From an uncultured Hyphomicrobiales bacterium (lineage in GTDB: Bacteria; Pseudomonadota; Alphaproteobacteria; Rhizobiales; Beijerinckiaceae), in the NCBI GenBank assembly GCA_903903935.1, contig CAIVAX010000142.1, positions 1-6,857 of the forward strand: a stretch of DNA of 6,857 nt, in the 5' to 3' direction. The position numbers and the translations under genes are program-made. The notes beneath the pieces are model-generated. The model ran no database searches. It was not told where the DNA came from and saw only the letters and a list, made by a program, of their open reading frames with translations. Positions 1-6,450 of this stretch are shown here, piece after piece (positions within the stretch are counted from its first letter, which is position 1; every line of letters starts with the position of its first letter).

Positions 1-160
1 AAAGACGCGCATACATGTCATAAGTTGAGCCTGCGCCGGAATAGACCAGCATGGTCAATTGCCGCCCCTTGTAGAAATCAGCCGCAGACTGAGCCAAAGC
101 CCCGCTTGTTCCGATCAGGACTGAGAGCCCCGCAAGGGCCATGCGTATTGAGATGGTCAT
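1..160 (-). CDS. Tripartite tricarboxylate transporter (TTT) periplasmic receptor, N-terminal fragment
   Basis: This is the first 53 codons of a minus-strand gene that continues beyond the left edge. Residues 1-23 form a Sec-type signal peptide: Arg at position 6, a hydrophobic core (MALAGLSVLIGTSGALA) and an ALA-Q cleavage site. The mature protein begins with ADFYKGRQLTMLVYSGAGST and then YDMYARL, the usual opening of Bug/TctC-type receptors (often ADFYKGK...GGGYD.YAR). These periplasmic proteins bind organic acids or other small ligands and pass them to a TctA/TctB-like membrane pair. The ATG at 160 is well supported by a GGGAG ribosome binding site ending about 6 bases upstream. Family assignment comes from the N-terminus only, and many such receptors are orphans without transporter genes nearby, so the ligand cannot be inferred. 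It diverges from galU and shows no functional link to the sugar genes. Confidence 0.82.
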   Translation of the reverse strand, partial: MTISIRMALAGLSVLIGTSGALAQSAADFYKGRQLTMLVYSGAGSTYDMYARL

Positions 161-526
161 TTCAACTCCCTGTTTAGCCTTGGCTTACTGGATTAAGCTC
201 TGATAACAGCTCGGCCTCTTATTCCACATATGCGGTCATCGCCCGCCCGCCCGAGATTTGCGCCAATCAGCCAAACGTCCGAGCCTCAGAATTGGCAAGC
301 ATGATCCGCTCTTGAACCCGGGTCAACCCTCCACAATAGGCCTATCCCGGCGCTGGGAAGGGCTTCGCATGGCCATAAATTCTCCCCCATTGCCGCCAAG
401 TTCATATCCGGTTCACCTCCTGCTCCTATGGTGAAGCCCTATGCCCCACTGGCTGGCCTGCGGCCACTCAAGGATCGGGCTTGGGTGGAAACAATCGGCA
501 CGGCCGAACCAACACACGGATGATTC
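161..526. other. Non-coding divergent spacer between the TTT receptor gene and galU
   Basis: This 366-base spacer separates two outward-facing genes and must carry both of their promoters. I see no convincing gene in it. Visible elements are a short CCCG tandem run (three copies, about 242-253), a near-palindrome TTGAACCCGGGTCAA at 312-326 with a perfect 8-base core ACCCGGGT, and 8-base complementary arms AGGGCTTC (359-366) and GAAGCCCT (433-440) set 66 bases apart. A TTGAAC hexamer at 312-317 lies 17 bases before AATAGG (335-340), but the second half is too weak to call a promoter. Several very short reading frames lack ribosome binding sites. Confidence 0.6.
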
Positions 527-1414
527 ATGTCTCAACGGATTCGCAAAGCAGTCTTTCCTGTTGCCGGCCTTGGCACGCGCGTATTGCCCGCCACCAAATC
601 AATTCCCAAAGAAATGCTAACCGTCGTCGATCGGCCCGTCCTGCAACATTGCGTGGATGAAGCCAGAGAAGCTGGCATTGAGCATTTCGTTTTTGTGACC
701 GGCCGCAACAAAGCCGTCATCGAAGACCATTTCGACATGTCCTATGAGCTCGAAGATACACTCACCAAACGCGGTAAGATGCGTGAATATGAAGCGCTGA
801 TGGCTGATCTTCCCGCGGCAGGGGCCACCAGCTTTACCCGCCAACAAGCTCCCTTGGGCCTTGGCCATGCGATCTGGTGCGCGCGCGATATTATCGGCGA
901 TGAACCCTTTGCGGTACTTCTGCCCGATATGATCACACTGCCCGGCCAGCGGGGCAGCAAGTGCCTTGCTCAATGCATTGAAGCGCACGAAAAACACGGC
1001 GGCAATATCATTGCCGTGGAAGAAGTGCCCCCGCAGGATACGCATCTCTATGGCGTGGTCTCGATTGGCGCTGATCACGGCCATACATTTGCGATCAATG
1101 CCATGGTGGAAAAACCCCCGCAGGGCAGCGCGCCTTCTAATCTGATCATCTCCGGCCGCTATGTTCTAGAGCCGGAAATTTTCGATATTCTCGCGCATGT
1201 CGAAAAAGGCGCGGGCGGCGAGATCCAATTAACCGATGGCATGAAAGAACTCGCGAAGAGCAGCAATTTTTATGGCGTGCGCTTTGATGGCAAGACTTAT
1301 GACACGGGCTCCAAGATTGGCTTTCTGGCCGCAAATGTCGCCTTTGCCATGGCGCGCGAAGATATCCGGCCCGGTTTTCTGAATGAGCTGAAGAAAATTG
1401 TCGGGGCAGGTTGA
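527..1414 (+). CDS. galU: UTP--glucose-1-phosphate uridylyltransferase (GalU)
   Basis: GalU is a cytoplasmic enzyme that joins UTP and glucose-1-phosphate to give UDP-glucose and pyrophosphate, feeding surface polysaccharide, glucan and UDP-glucuronate synthesis. The protein is 295 aa, the usual bacterial size. The N-terminal nucleotide-binding signature [17 protein letters not shown] is at residues 14-30, LGLGHA at 110-115, the LLPDM metal/nucleotide segment at 131-135 (Asp134), VEKP at 194-197 (Lys196), ISGRYVL at 208-214, GGEIQLTD at 230-237 and the [13 protein letters not shown] tail motif at 258-270. All key regions are present, so it should be active. The ATG at 527 gives the expected N-terminus ([11 protein letters not shown]); the ribosome binding site is weak (CGGA at 517-520). 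The gene stands alone on its strand, and its TGA abuts the stop codon of the convergent beta-barrel gene. It differs from RmlA-type thymidylyltransferases, which lack the GTR.LPATK..PKE pattern. Confidence 0.95.
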   Translation: MSQRIRKAVFPVAGLGTRVLPATKSIPKEMLTVVDRPVLQHCVDEAREAGIEHFVFVTGRNKAVIEDHFDMSYELEDTLTKRGKMREYEALMADLPAAGATSFTRQQAPLGLGHAIWCARDIIGDEPFAVLLPDMITLPGQRGSKCLAQCIEAHEKHGGNIIAVEEVPPQDTHLYGVVSIGADHGHTFAINAMVEKPPQGSAPSNLIISGRYVLEPEIFDILAHVEKGAGGEIQLTDGMKELAKSSNFYGVRFDGKTYDTGSKIGFLAANVAFAMAREDIRPGFLNELKKIVGAG

Positions 1415-3013
1415 TCAGCGCTGCAAGCGCAAGCCAACCAATAAAGCATTGGCGGTGTAATCATTGCCCGCCAATGAGCTCTTTAAGCGCTCATGGGTAA
1501 AGCTGCCGCTCACGACCATAGAGCGGGACAGAGCATAATCAGCCTGCAAACTGCCTGTGGCTTGTGTCTCTTGCAAGGACACACCCTGATAATGATTGCC
1601 CTGCAAGGCTGCAGTGATTTTCACAGTAAAATTTCGGCGCAAAGCATGCGCGACTTCCAAAGCCATGCGGCGCGAGAACGTGCCTGAAGCCCCAACAAGA
1701 GTGGTCTCACCAATTTCGGTGGTCCCTCGCAACGTGACAGTGGTGAGCGGCGTCGCAGTCCAGATCAGAGCTGACTCAAAAGCAGGACCATTAATCCGGC
1801 TTAATCGCCCATCTTGATAGGAGCGCTCCATATAGCCTGTGGCAATTTGCCCAGTGAGCAAACGGGAAAGCTCAAAGCTCGTGCCCATGCGGGCCATGAG
1901 GCCGGTCGAATCTCTTTGATAGCCTGCATTATCGATCAGATTATCGCGCTTGCGTGTATCAAACGAGAGATCAACAAAGGGGCTTATGCCGGGAGAAACT
2001 TCATAACCCAATCGGCCGCGCAGACCCAAAGTGATAAAATCATTACTGGCAAGATTAACCTTGCCGCCATTGGTCAAAGATGCGTTTTGATAAAAGGTCC
2101 TATCCACAAGGCCTGTTACATTTGTCGCAAGCTGCCCAAAGGCCTGATTGAAACCCGTACTCATTCCCAGACTGAATACATCAGGACGCGAGGACAGGGT
2201 TTCACCCTGAGCAATAAAATCAGACGAGGACACGCTTTGCGATGTCAAACTTCCCCGCAGTCCCAGATCAGCCGAGCTGTCACGCGAGATCGGATAATGC
2301 AGCTGACTTTTGAACTCACCCTCGGGCCGATCGGCGGAAGGTGTCGACAAATAGCGAATATAATTGAACCGACCGCTCGACTCGATCTGAAACAGGCGCG
2401 GATCATAAAGCAGCGAAAATCCCGCCTCCGTATGCACGCTGGCTGAAGCTGTCTGAGGGCCAGAGGATTTAGAAGGATTGGACTCATAGCCCGCGAGAGA
2501 TTCAACATAGGGTAGAAGTTTCATCCCGCCATAAGTGAGTCCCAAAGGAGCATAAGGATCAGCATCGACCTTTGGCGGCTTCTTTCTGGCAATGTCAGGC
2601 GTTCGTGCATAATTGACCGGTGGCTGGGCAGAGACAGCCGCTTGTGCATTGGGCTGCAATTGCAAAGGCGCGCGCGGATAGGCCACCAGATTAGGCAAAG
2701 GATGAGCAGGCTTGGCCGCCCGACCGGGATATTTTAAGCGCGGATCCGGTTTTGCGCGCGGCTTGCCATAATTGGCCGCACCAGGAACGGGCGAAGGGGG
2801 AGTTTCATCAATTCTATTCACAGCCGCAGCCCGAGGCCCATTTGGGCTGGGCGGATTGAACGGATTGATCTCCTGGGGAGCTGAGTCGGCCGGCTTCTCC
2901 TGCGCACCCACACTGGCGTTGCTCACGCCAAGCAGCGCAAGAGCGCTCACCACCCCTATTGGCGAGGGGCGCAGCAGTCGAAATAATGGCCAGCGGGCAA
3001 TGAATGGCGCCAT
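1415..3013 (-). CDS. Outer-membrane beta-barrel protein with Pro/Ala-rich N-terminal region (BBP2_2-like)
   Basis: This 532-aa protein is predicted to be exported and inserted in the outer membrane. Residues 1-37 look like a signal peptide: basic N-terminus (ARWPLFRLLRPSP), hydrophobic core (IGVVSALALLGV) and possible cleavage near SVGA-Q. Residues 38-155 are Pro/Ala-rich and low in complexity, probably a disordered periplasmic stretch. From YAPLGLTYGGMKLLPYVE (about 154-171) to the end the chain alternates short polar/hydrophobic beta strands with turns, typical of a barrel; GYESNP at 175-180 resembles the GYD.N motif of the alphaproteobacterial BBP2_2 family. The C-terminus ends LLVGLRLQR rather than in the classical aromatic residue. 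The ATG at 3013 is the only good in-frame start, though no Shine-Dalgarno sequence precedes it. The gene shares a divergent promoter region with the unrecognised gene to its right and ends against galU. A role in polysaccharide export or envelope structure is inferred only from context; family assignment is from memory of the motif. Confidence 0.8.
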   Translation of the reverse strand: MAPFIARWPLFRLLRPSPIGVVSALALLGVSNASVGAQEKPADSAPQEINPFNPPSPNGPRAAAVNRIDETPPSPVPGAANYGKPRAKPDPRLKYPGRAAKPAHPLPNLVAYPRAPLQLQPNAQAAVSAQPPVNYARTPDIARKKPPKVDADPYAPLGLTYGGMKLLPYVESLAGYESNPSKSSGPQTASASVHTEAGFSLLYDPRLFQIESSGRFNYIRYLSTPSADRPEGEFKSQLHYPISRDSSADLGLRGSLTSQSVSSSDFIAQGETLSSRPDVFSLGMSTGFNQAFGQLATNVTGLVDRTFYQNASLTNGGKVNLASNDFITLGLRGRLGYEVSPGISPFVDLSFDTRKRDNLIDNAGYQRDSTGLMARMGTSFELSRLLTGQIATGYMERSYQDGRLSRINGPAFESALIWTATPLTTVTLRGTTEIGETTLVGASGTFSRRMALEVAHALRRNFTVKITAALQGNHYQGVSLQETQATGSLQADYALSRSMVVSGSFTHERLKSSLAGNDYTANALLVGLRLQR

Positions 3014-3038
3014 AAGTGAAAACTTAAAAAGGGATAAA

Positions 3039-3067
3039 TAAATACCTAACCCAGCGTTAACTTTTAA
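3039..3067 (-). promoter_or_regulatory. Candidate promoter of the beta-barrel gene
   Basis: Read on the minus strand, TTAAAA (complement of 3062-3067) is followed 17 bases later by TATTTA (complement of 3039-3044). The match to the sigma-70 consensus is modest: 4 of 6 and 3 of 6. The spacing is ideal and it leaves a leader of about 18 bases before the ATG at 3013. It overlaps the TTAA-box cluster, as expected for a promoter activated by a factor bound over the -35 region. This is inference from pattern only. Confidence 0.35.
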
Positions 3068-3080
3068 TGGTTAACTTTTA
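3056..3080 (+). repeat. 11-base direct repeat GTTAACTTTTA, two copies
   Basis: GTTAACTTTTA occurs at 3056-3066 and again at 3070-3080, identical in both copies, with a 14-base repeat period. It overlaps the TTAA-box cluster. Paired direct repeats of this size in a divergent spacer usually mark tandem binding sites for a regulator. Confidence 0.75.
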
Positions 3081-3085
3081 CTTAA
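3057..3085. promoter_or_regulatory. CtrA-like binding site cluster (TTAA boxes, TTAA-N7-TTAA)
   Basis: Four TTAA boxes lie at 3057-3060, 3064-3067, 3071-3074 and 3082-3085. The last two form an exact TTAA-N7-TTAA, the published consensus of the cell-cycle regulator CtrA in alphaproteobacteria. On the minus strand, 3067-3074 reads TTAACCAT, the other motif reported for Caulobacter CtrA targets. The cluster lies between two divergent genes, about 53 bases upstream of the predicted start of rightward transcription and over the -35 area of the leftward gene. The DNA here is AT-rich, so chance TTAA boxes are possible. Confidence 0.5.
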
Positions 3086-3102
3086 TCCCGCGCAGGCCTG
3101 CA

Positions 3103-3131
3103 TTGATTGCAACCCATCAGAGTTTTATAAT
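3103..3131 (+). promoter_or_regulatory. Sigma-70-like promoter for the unrecognised gene at 3177
   Basis: TTGATT (3103-3108) and a perfect TATAAT (3126-3131) are separated by 17 bases, the optimal sigma-70 arrangement. Transcription should start near 3138. This matters for the gene start: a TTG codon at 3144 would have almost no leader, so GTG 3165 or ATG 3177 is favoured. Confidence 0.7.
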
Positions 3132-3176
3132 AACAGCCCAAGCTTGATCAGAAAGTTGGACTGTGTGACTCATCGC

Positions 3177-4208
3177 ATGACAAAGCAGGACTGGATCGCT
3201 TTGGGCGGACCAAGCCCCTTAGCGAAATGGGGCTTTGAGCTCATGCACTCCATTGTTGAACTCTGCGCCTCGCAGCGGCAGATTCACACCATTGGTCGCG
3301 ATGATCATGTCACCCTTGATCCTGCTCACCAAACAAAAAGCCTATGGCTGGCGCAATTTCAAAACAGACCGATTGTCGATGTGCTCGCCACCGGACACTG
3401 CCGCATTGTCGCTTTTCTTGATGAGCCGCTTGAAGCCATTCGCTTCACAATGGGTGCTTTGGGGTTTAATTTCCTCGATAGCCTGCGTCATCAAACAGCA
3501 GCGGCCATTGGCTATCCAGCCTTGCAGAACAATCCCGCTGCCCTGATCATTCCGCGCGATTATGCCGGCAGCTGCGCATCCCTGATTGATCTTATTCTTA
3601 AGCATCTCGAACTCAGGCCCAGCCAATCGGATTACGACAGACTGCTGAGCAGATCGCTCTCTATAGCTGAAACTTATCTCACTCTTGCGCAAATGCTTGA
3701 GCGCCGCCAACTTGATGTGAACACGCGCATCAACATGCCAGAGCTCAGCCAAATCGAAATCAAAACAGCAGAGCAAGTTTTACCGCCTCTTATGTTAATG
3801 GCCCTGCCTGTCGACCCCATGCCGATAGTGTGGCCGCATACGATTTTCACGCAAGGCGATACACAAAAGCCCGTGCAAGATCTGTTGATCGAATTAGCTG
3901 GTCCGCCGCGCTTTGTATTTTACGGGCCTTATTTTTATCTCCCCGCTGGACATTGGACCGTCGAAGCCATTTTCGGTTTCTCTGATACCGTCACCCATAT
4001 GCATTATTTGGTTGATATCACCGATAGCCAAATGCTCACGCAATCGCGGCTCTATCCAACCGAGCCCGGTGTCTTTGCCGCACAATTCTCGCTCACCCAT
4101 GAGCGAAGCCATGAGCCGCTTGAGTTTCGTTTCAAGACATTTGAAAGCGCCATTGAAGGGCAAGTCGCTCTGTGCCTTGTGCGCTTTTATGATTTCCGAC
4201 CACTCTAA
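3177..4208 (+). CDS. Unrecognised protein with C-terminal beta-rich (jelly-roll-like) domain
   Basis: I do not recognise this protein firmly. From the ATG at 3177 it is 343 aa; GTG 3165 (347 aa) and TTG 3144 (354 aa) are alternative in-frame starts. None has a clear Shine-Dalgarno sequence, and the promoter at 3103-3131 argues against the TTG. There is no signal peptide or membrane helix, so it is probably cytoplasmic. Residues 1-200 are mixed alpha/beta, with IVAFLDEPLEAIRF (77-90), a conserved-looking LRHQTAAAIGYPAL (103-116) and ALIIPRDYAG (122-131); the last has a faint sulfotransferase-like feel but no PAPS-binding loop is visible. Residues 241-343 are beta-rich, starting PPRFVFYGPYFYLPAGHW and ending FESAIEGQVALCLVRF, which recalls a carbohydrate-binding-like beta-sandwich appended to proteins in alphaproteobacterial polysaccharide clusters (from memory, unchecked). 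It converges with rmd across a 19-base gap. A role in surface sugar assembly is inferred from neighbours only. Confidence 0.75.
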   Translation: MTKQDWIALGGPSPLAKWGFELMHSIVELCASQRQIHTIGRDDHVTLDPAHQTKSLWLAQFQNRPIVDVLATGHCRIVAFLDEPLEAIRFTMGALGFNFLDSLRHQTAAAIGYPALQNNPAALIIPRDYAGSCASLIDLILKHLELRPSQSDYDRLLSRSLSIAETYLTLAQMLERRQLDVNTRINMPELSQIEIKTAEQVLPPLMLMALPVDPMPIVWPHTIFTQGDTQKPVQDLLIELAGPPRFVFYGPYFYLPAGHWTVEAIFGFSDTVTHMHYLVDITDSQMLTQSRLYPTEPGVFAAQFSLTHERSHEPLEFRFKTFESAIEGQVALCLVRFYDFRPL

Positions 4209-4227
4209 CAGAGCGTAAATCTAAACT

Positions 4228-5211
4228 CTAGCGCCGCAAAGCCTGTCGCTGATCCTCGAGAATATCGCTCAGCGTTTGCGCCCATTCAATGCGCGGGCGC
4301 CAATCCAATAAACGTTTGGCTTTGTCAAAAGACCCGCAGGTGATGGGCAGATCATTGGGACGCATGCGCTGTGCATCTTGTTTGATTGAAATGGGCACGC
4401 GAGAGAGCGCGATGAGTGCGTTTAAATTATCGCCAATTCGCCGTGCTGTGCCTGAAGCCAGATTGATAATCTCGCCCGGCTGCAAGCCTGTCTGGCAAAG
4501 CGCAATATCGGCATAGGCTCTGACAACATCGCGCACATCGAGAAAATCCCGACTCGCATCTAGATTGCCAACTTCAACAACCGGGCTTTGTAAGCCTGCC
4601 TCGATCAAAGCAATCTGACGCGCAAAACTTGGGATGACAAAGGCCGGATCTTGTCCCGGACCTGTATGATTAAAGGGGCGCACACGCACCGCACGCAAAC
4701 CATCATAGGCCATTTGACCAATCAAAAGATCTGCCGCAGCTTTGGACAGAGCATAGGGCGAGCGCGGATCGACCAAAGCGCTTTCATCAAGCGGATTGGG
4801 ATTTGTTTTGAATGTCCCGCCATAAATTTCAGAACTGCTGATGAACACAAACAAACAATTGGGTGCGGAGTGTTTGACAGCTTGCGCCAAAATGCGCGTG
4901 CCGGTCACATTGACATCCCATGTCAGATTTGGCGCCTTATGGCTATGCTGCACATGCGCTTGGGCTGCCAGATGAATCACCACATCGGGCTTAACCTGTT
5001 CCACAACAGCCTCAATCGCAGCTTGATCCAAAAGATCAGCGCAATGTGCGTGATCTGTCTCAGTCACAATCGCGGCACTGCGCTCAAGACCGTATAATTC
5101 AAGATCCAGCAATTCGCGATTGGCTTGAGGCCGCGATTTCAATTCACGCACCAGCCAGCGCCCGACAAAGCCTCCAGCACCTGTGATGAGAATCCGATGC
5201 GGAGCACTCAT
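4228..5211 (-). CDS. rmd: GDP-6-deoxy-D-mannose (GDP-4-dehydro-6-deoxy-D-mannose) reductase
   Basis: This 327-aa extended short-chain dehydrogenase reduces the 4-keto group of GDP-4-dehydro-6-deoxy-D-mannose with NAD(P)H to give GDP-D-rhamnose. The Rossmann signature GAGGFVG is at residues 11-17, HLAAQAHV at 80-87, the catalytic region SSSEIYG at 125-131 and YALSK at 153-157 (Tyr153, Lys157). RPFNHTGPGQ at 178-187 and RDFLDVRDVVRAY at 221-233 are typical of Rmd and its close relatives. The length fits and every catalytic residue is present. The gene lies 8 bases downstream of gmd on the same strand, so the pair is almost certainly co-transcribed and perhaps translationally coupled; only a weak AGAG-type ribosome binding site precedes the ATG at 5211. 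The alternative is a related 4-reductase or 4-epimerase such as GDP-6-deoxy-talose or GDP-perosamine-pathway relatives, but the motifs favour Rmd. GDP-fucose synthase is less likely given the RPFNHTGPGQ signature. Confidence 0.88.
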   Translation of the reverse strand: MSAPHRILITGAGGFVGRWLVRELKSRPQANRELLDLELYGLERSAAIVTETDHAHCADLLDQAAIEAVVEQVKPDVVIHLAAQAHVQHSHKAPNLTWDVNVTGTRILAQAVKHSAPNCLFVFISSSEIYGGTFKTNPNPLDESALVDPRSPYALSKAAADLLIGQMAYDGLRAVRVRPFNHTGPGQDPAFVIPSFARQIALIEAGLQSPVVEVGNLDASRDFLDVRDVVRAYADIALCQTGLQPGEIINLASGTARRIGDNLNALIALSRVPISIKQDAQRMRPNDLPITCGSFDKAKRLLDWRPRIEWAQTLSDILEDQRQALRR

Positions 5212-5219
5212 GTTCGGCT

Positions 5220-6254
<1,035 letters not shown>

Positions 6255-6261
6255 TCAGCTT

Positions 6262-6280
6262 GATTGATCTTCGATCAATC
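6262..6280. repeat. Perfect 8-base inverted repeat GATTGATC-TTC-GATCAATC upstream of gmd
   Basis: The arms GATTGATC (6262-6269) and GATCAATC (6273-6280) are perfectly complementary around a 3-base centre. It lies 65-83 bases upstream of the gmd start in the spacer shared with the rightward gene. No T-run follows on either strand, so it is not an intrinsic terminator. It could be a dimeric repressor or activator site, or a hairpin in the gmd leader RNA. Confidence 0.6.
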
Positions 6281-6378
6281 GGGGATTTCTTAGCACCTCG
6301 CCCACAGCCACGCAATCAAGCCCTGTGCTGCCAATAGGCTGTTAGCTTGTGCCATGAGCTGAGTGCAGCTGGAACTTA

Positions 6379-6407
6379 TTGACCCATCTCAGTCAAAATT
6401 CTACACT
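6379..6407 (+). promoter_or_regulatory. Sigma-70-like promoter for the right-edge coiled-coil gene
   Basis: TTGACC (6379-6384, 5 of 6 to consensus) and TACACT (6402-6407, 4 of 6) are 17 bases apart. Transcription would begin near 6414, giving a leader of roughly 37 bases to the GTG at 6451. The -35 box is also the left arm of an inverted repeat TTGAC-N8-GTCAA (6379-6396), so a regulator bound there would compete with RNA polymerase. Confidence 0.6.
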
Positions 6408-6423
6408 TTCCCATCGATTATAA

Positions 6424-6445
6424 CCTCGCTCATCGAGCGCCGAGG
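6424..6445 (+). promoter_or_regulatory. Possible leader hairpin covering the ribosome binding site
   Basis: CCTCG (6424-6428) can pair with CGAGG (6441-6445), and CTC (6429-6431) with GAG (6435-6437) around an ATC loop with a CGC bulge; alternatively CGCTC pairs with GAGCG (6427-6439). The outer pairing would bury the GAGGA ribosome binding site (6442-6446) of the GTG start at 6451, so folding could limit translation. Pairing is direct from sequence; any regulatory effect is inference. Confidence 0.35.
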
Positions 6446-6450
6446 ATTCT

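Noticed and set aside
312..340. TTGAAC-N17-AATAGG as a galU promoter
   Set aside because: The -10 half matches only 3 of 6 bases and the start would be about 180 bases from galU; not better than chance in this spacer.
369..434. 21-codon plus-strand frame rich in Pro and Leu
   Set aside because: No ribosome binding site and no sequence character; overlaps the other short frame in a non-coding spacer.
428..523. 31-codon plus-strand frame (ATG 428 to TGA 521-523) ending 3 bases before the galU ATG, possible leader peptide
   Set aside because: No Shine-Dalgarno sequence precedes it, the composition shows no attenuator-like codon run, and a frame of this size is common by chance.
1418..1430. Hairpin GCGCT-GCA-AGCGC just after the galU stop, considered as a terminator
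   Set aside because: The stem is only 5 base pairs, no T-run follows on either strand, and it lies inside the coding end of the beta-barrel gene.
1814..2446. 210-codon plus-strand open frame
   Set aside because: It lies antisense within the beta-barrel gene, lacks a ribosome binding site, and its composition (many Ile, Lys, Arg, Cys, His) looks like a shadow frame; the minus-strand protein has a signal peptide and barrel pattern.
4203..4213. CTCT-AAC-AGAG mini-hairpin between the convergent genes, considered as a terminator
   Set aside because: A 4-base stem without a T-run is too weak to support an intrinsic terminator.
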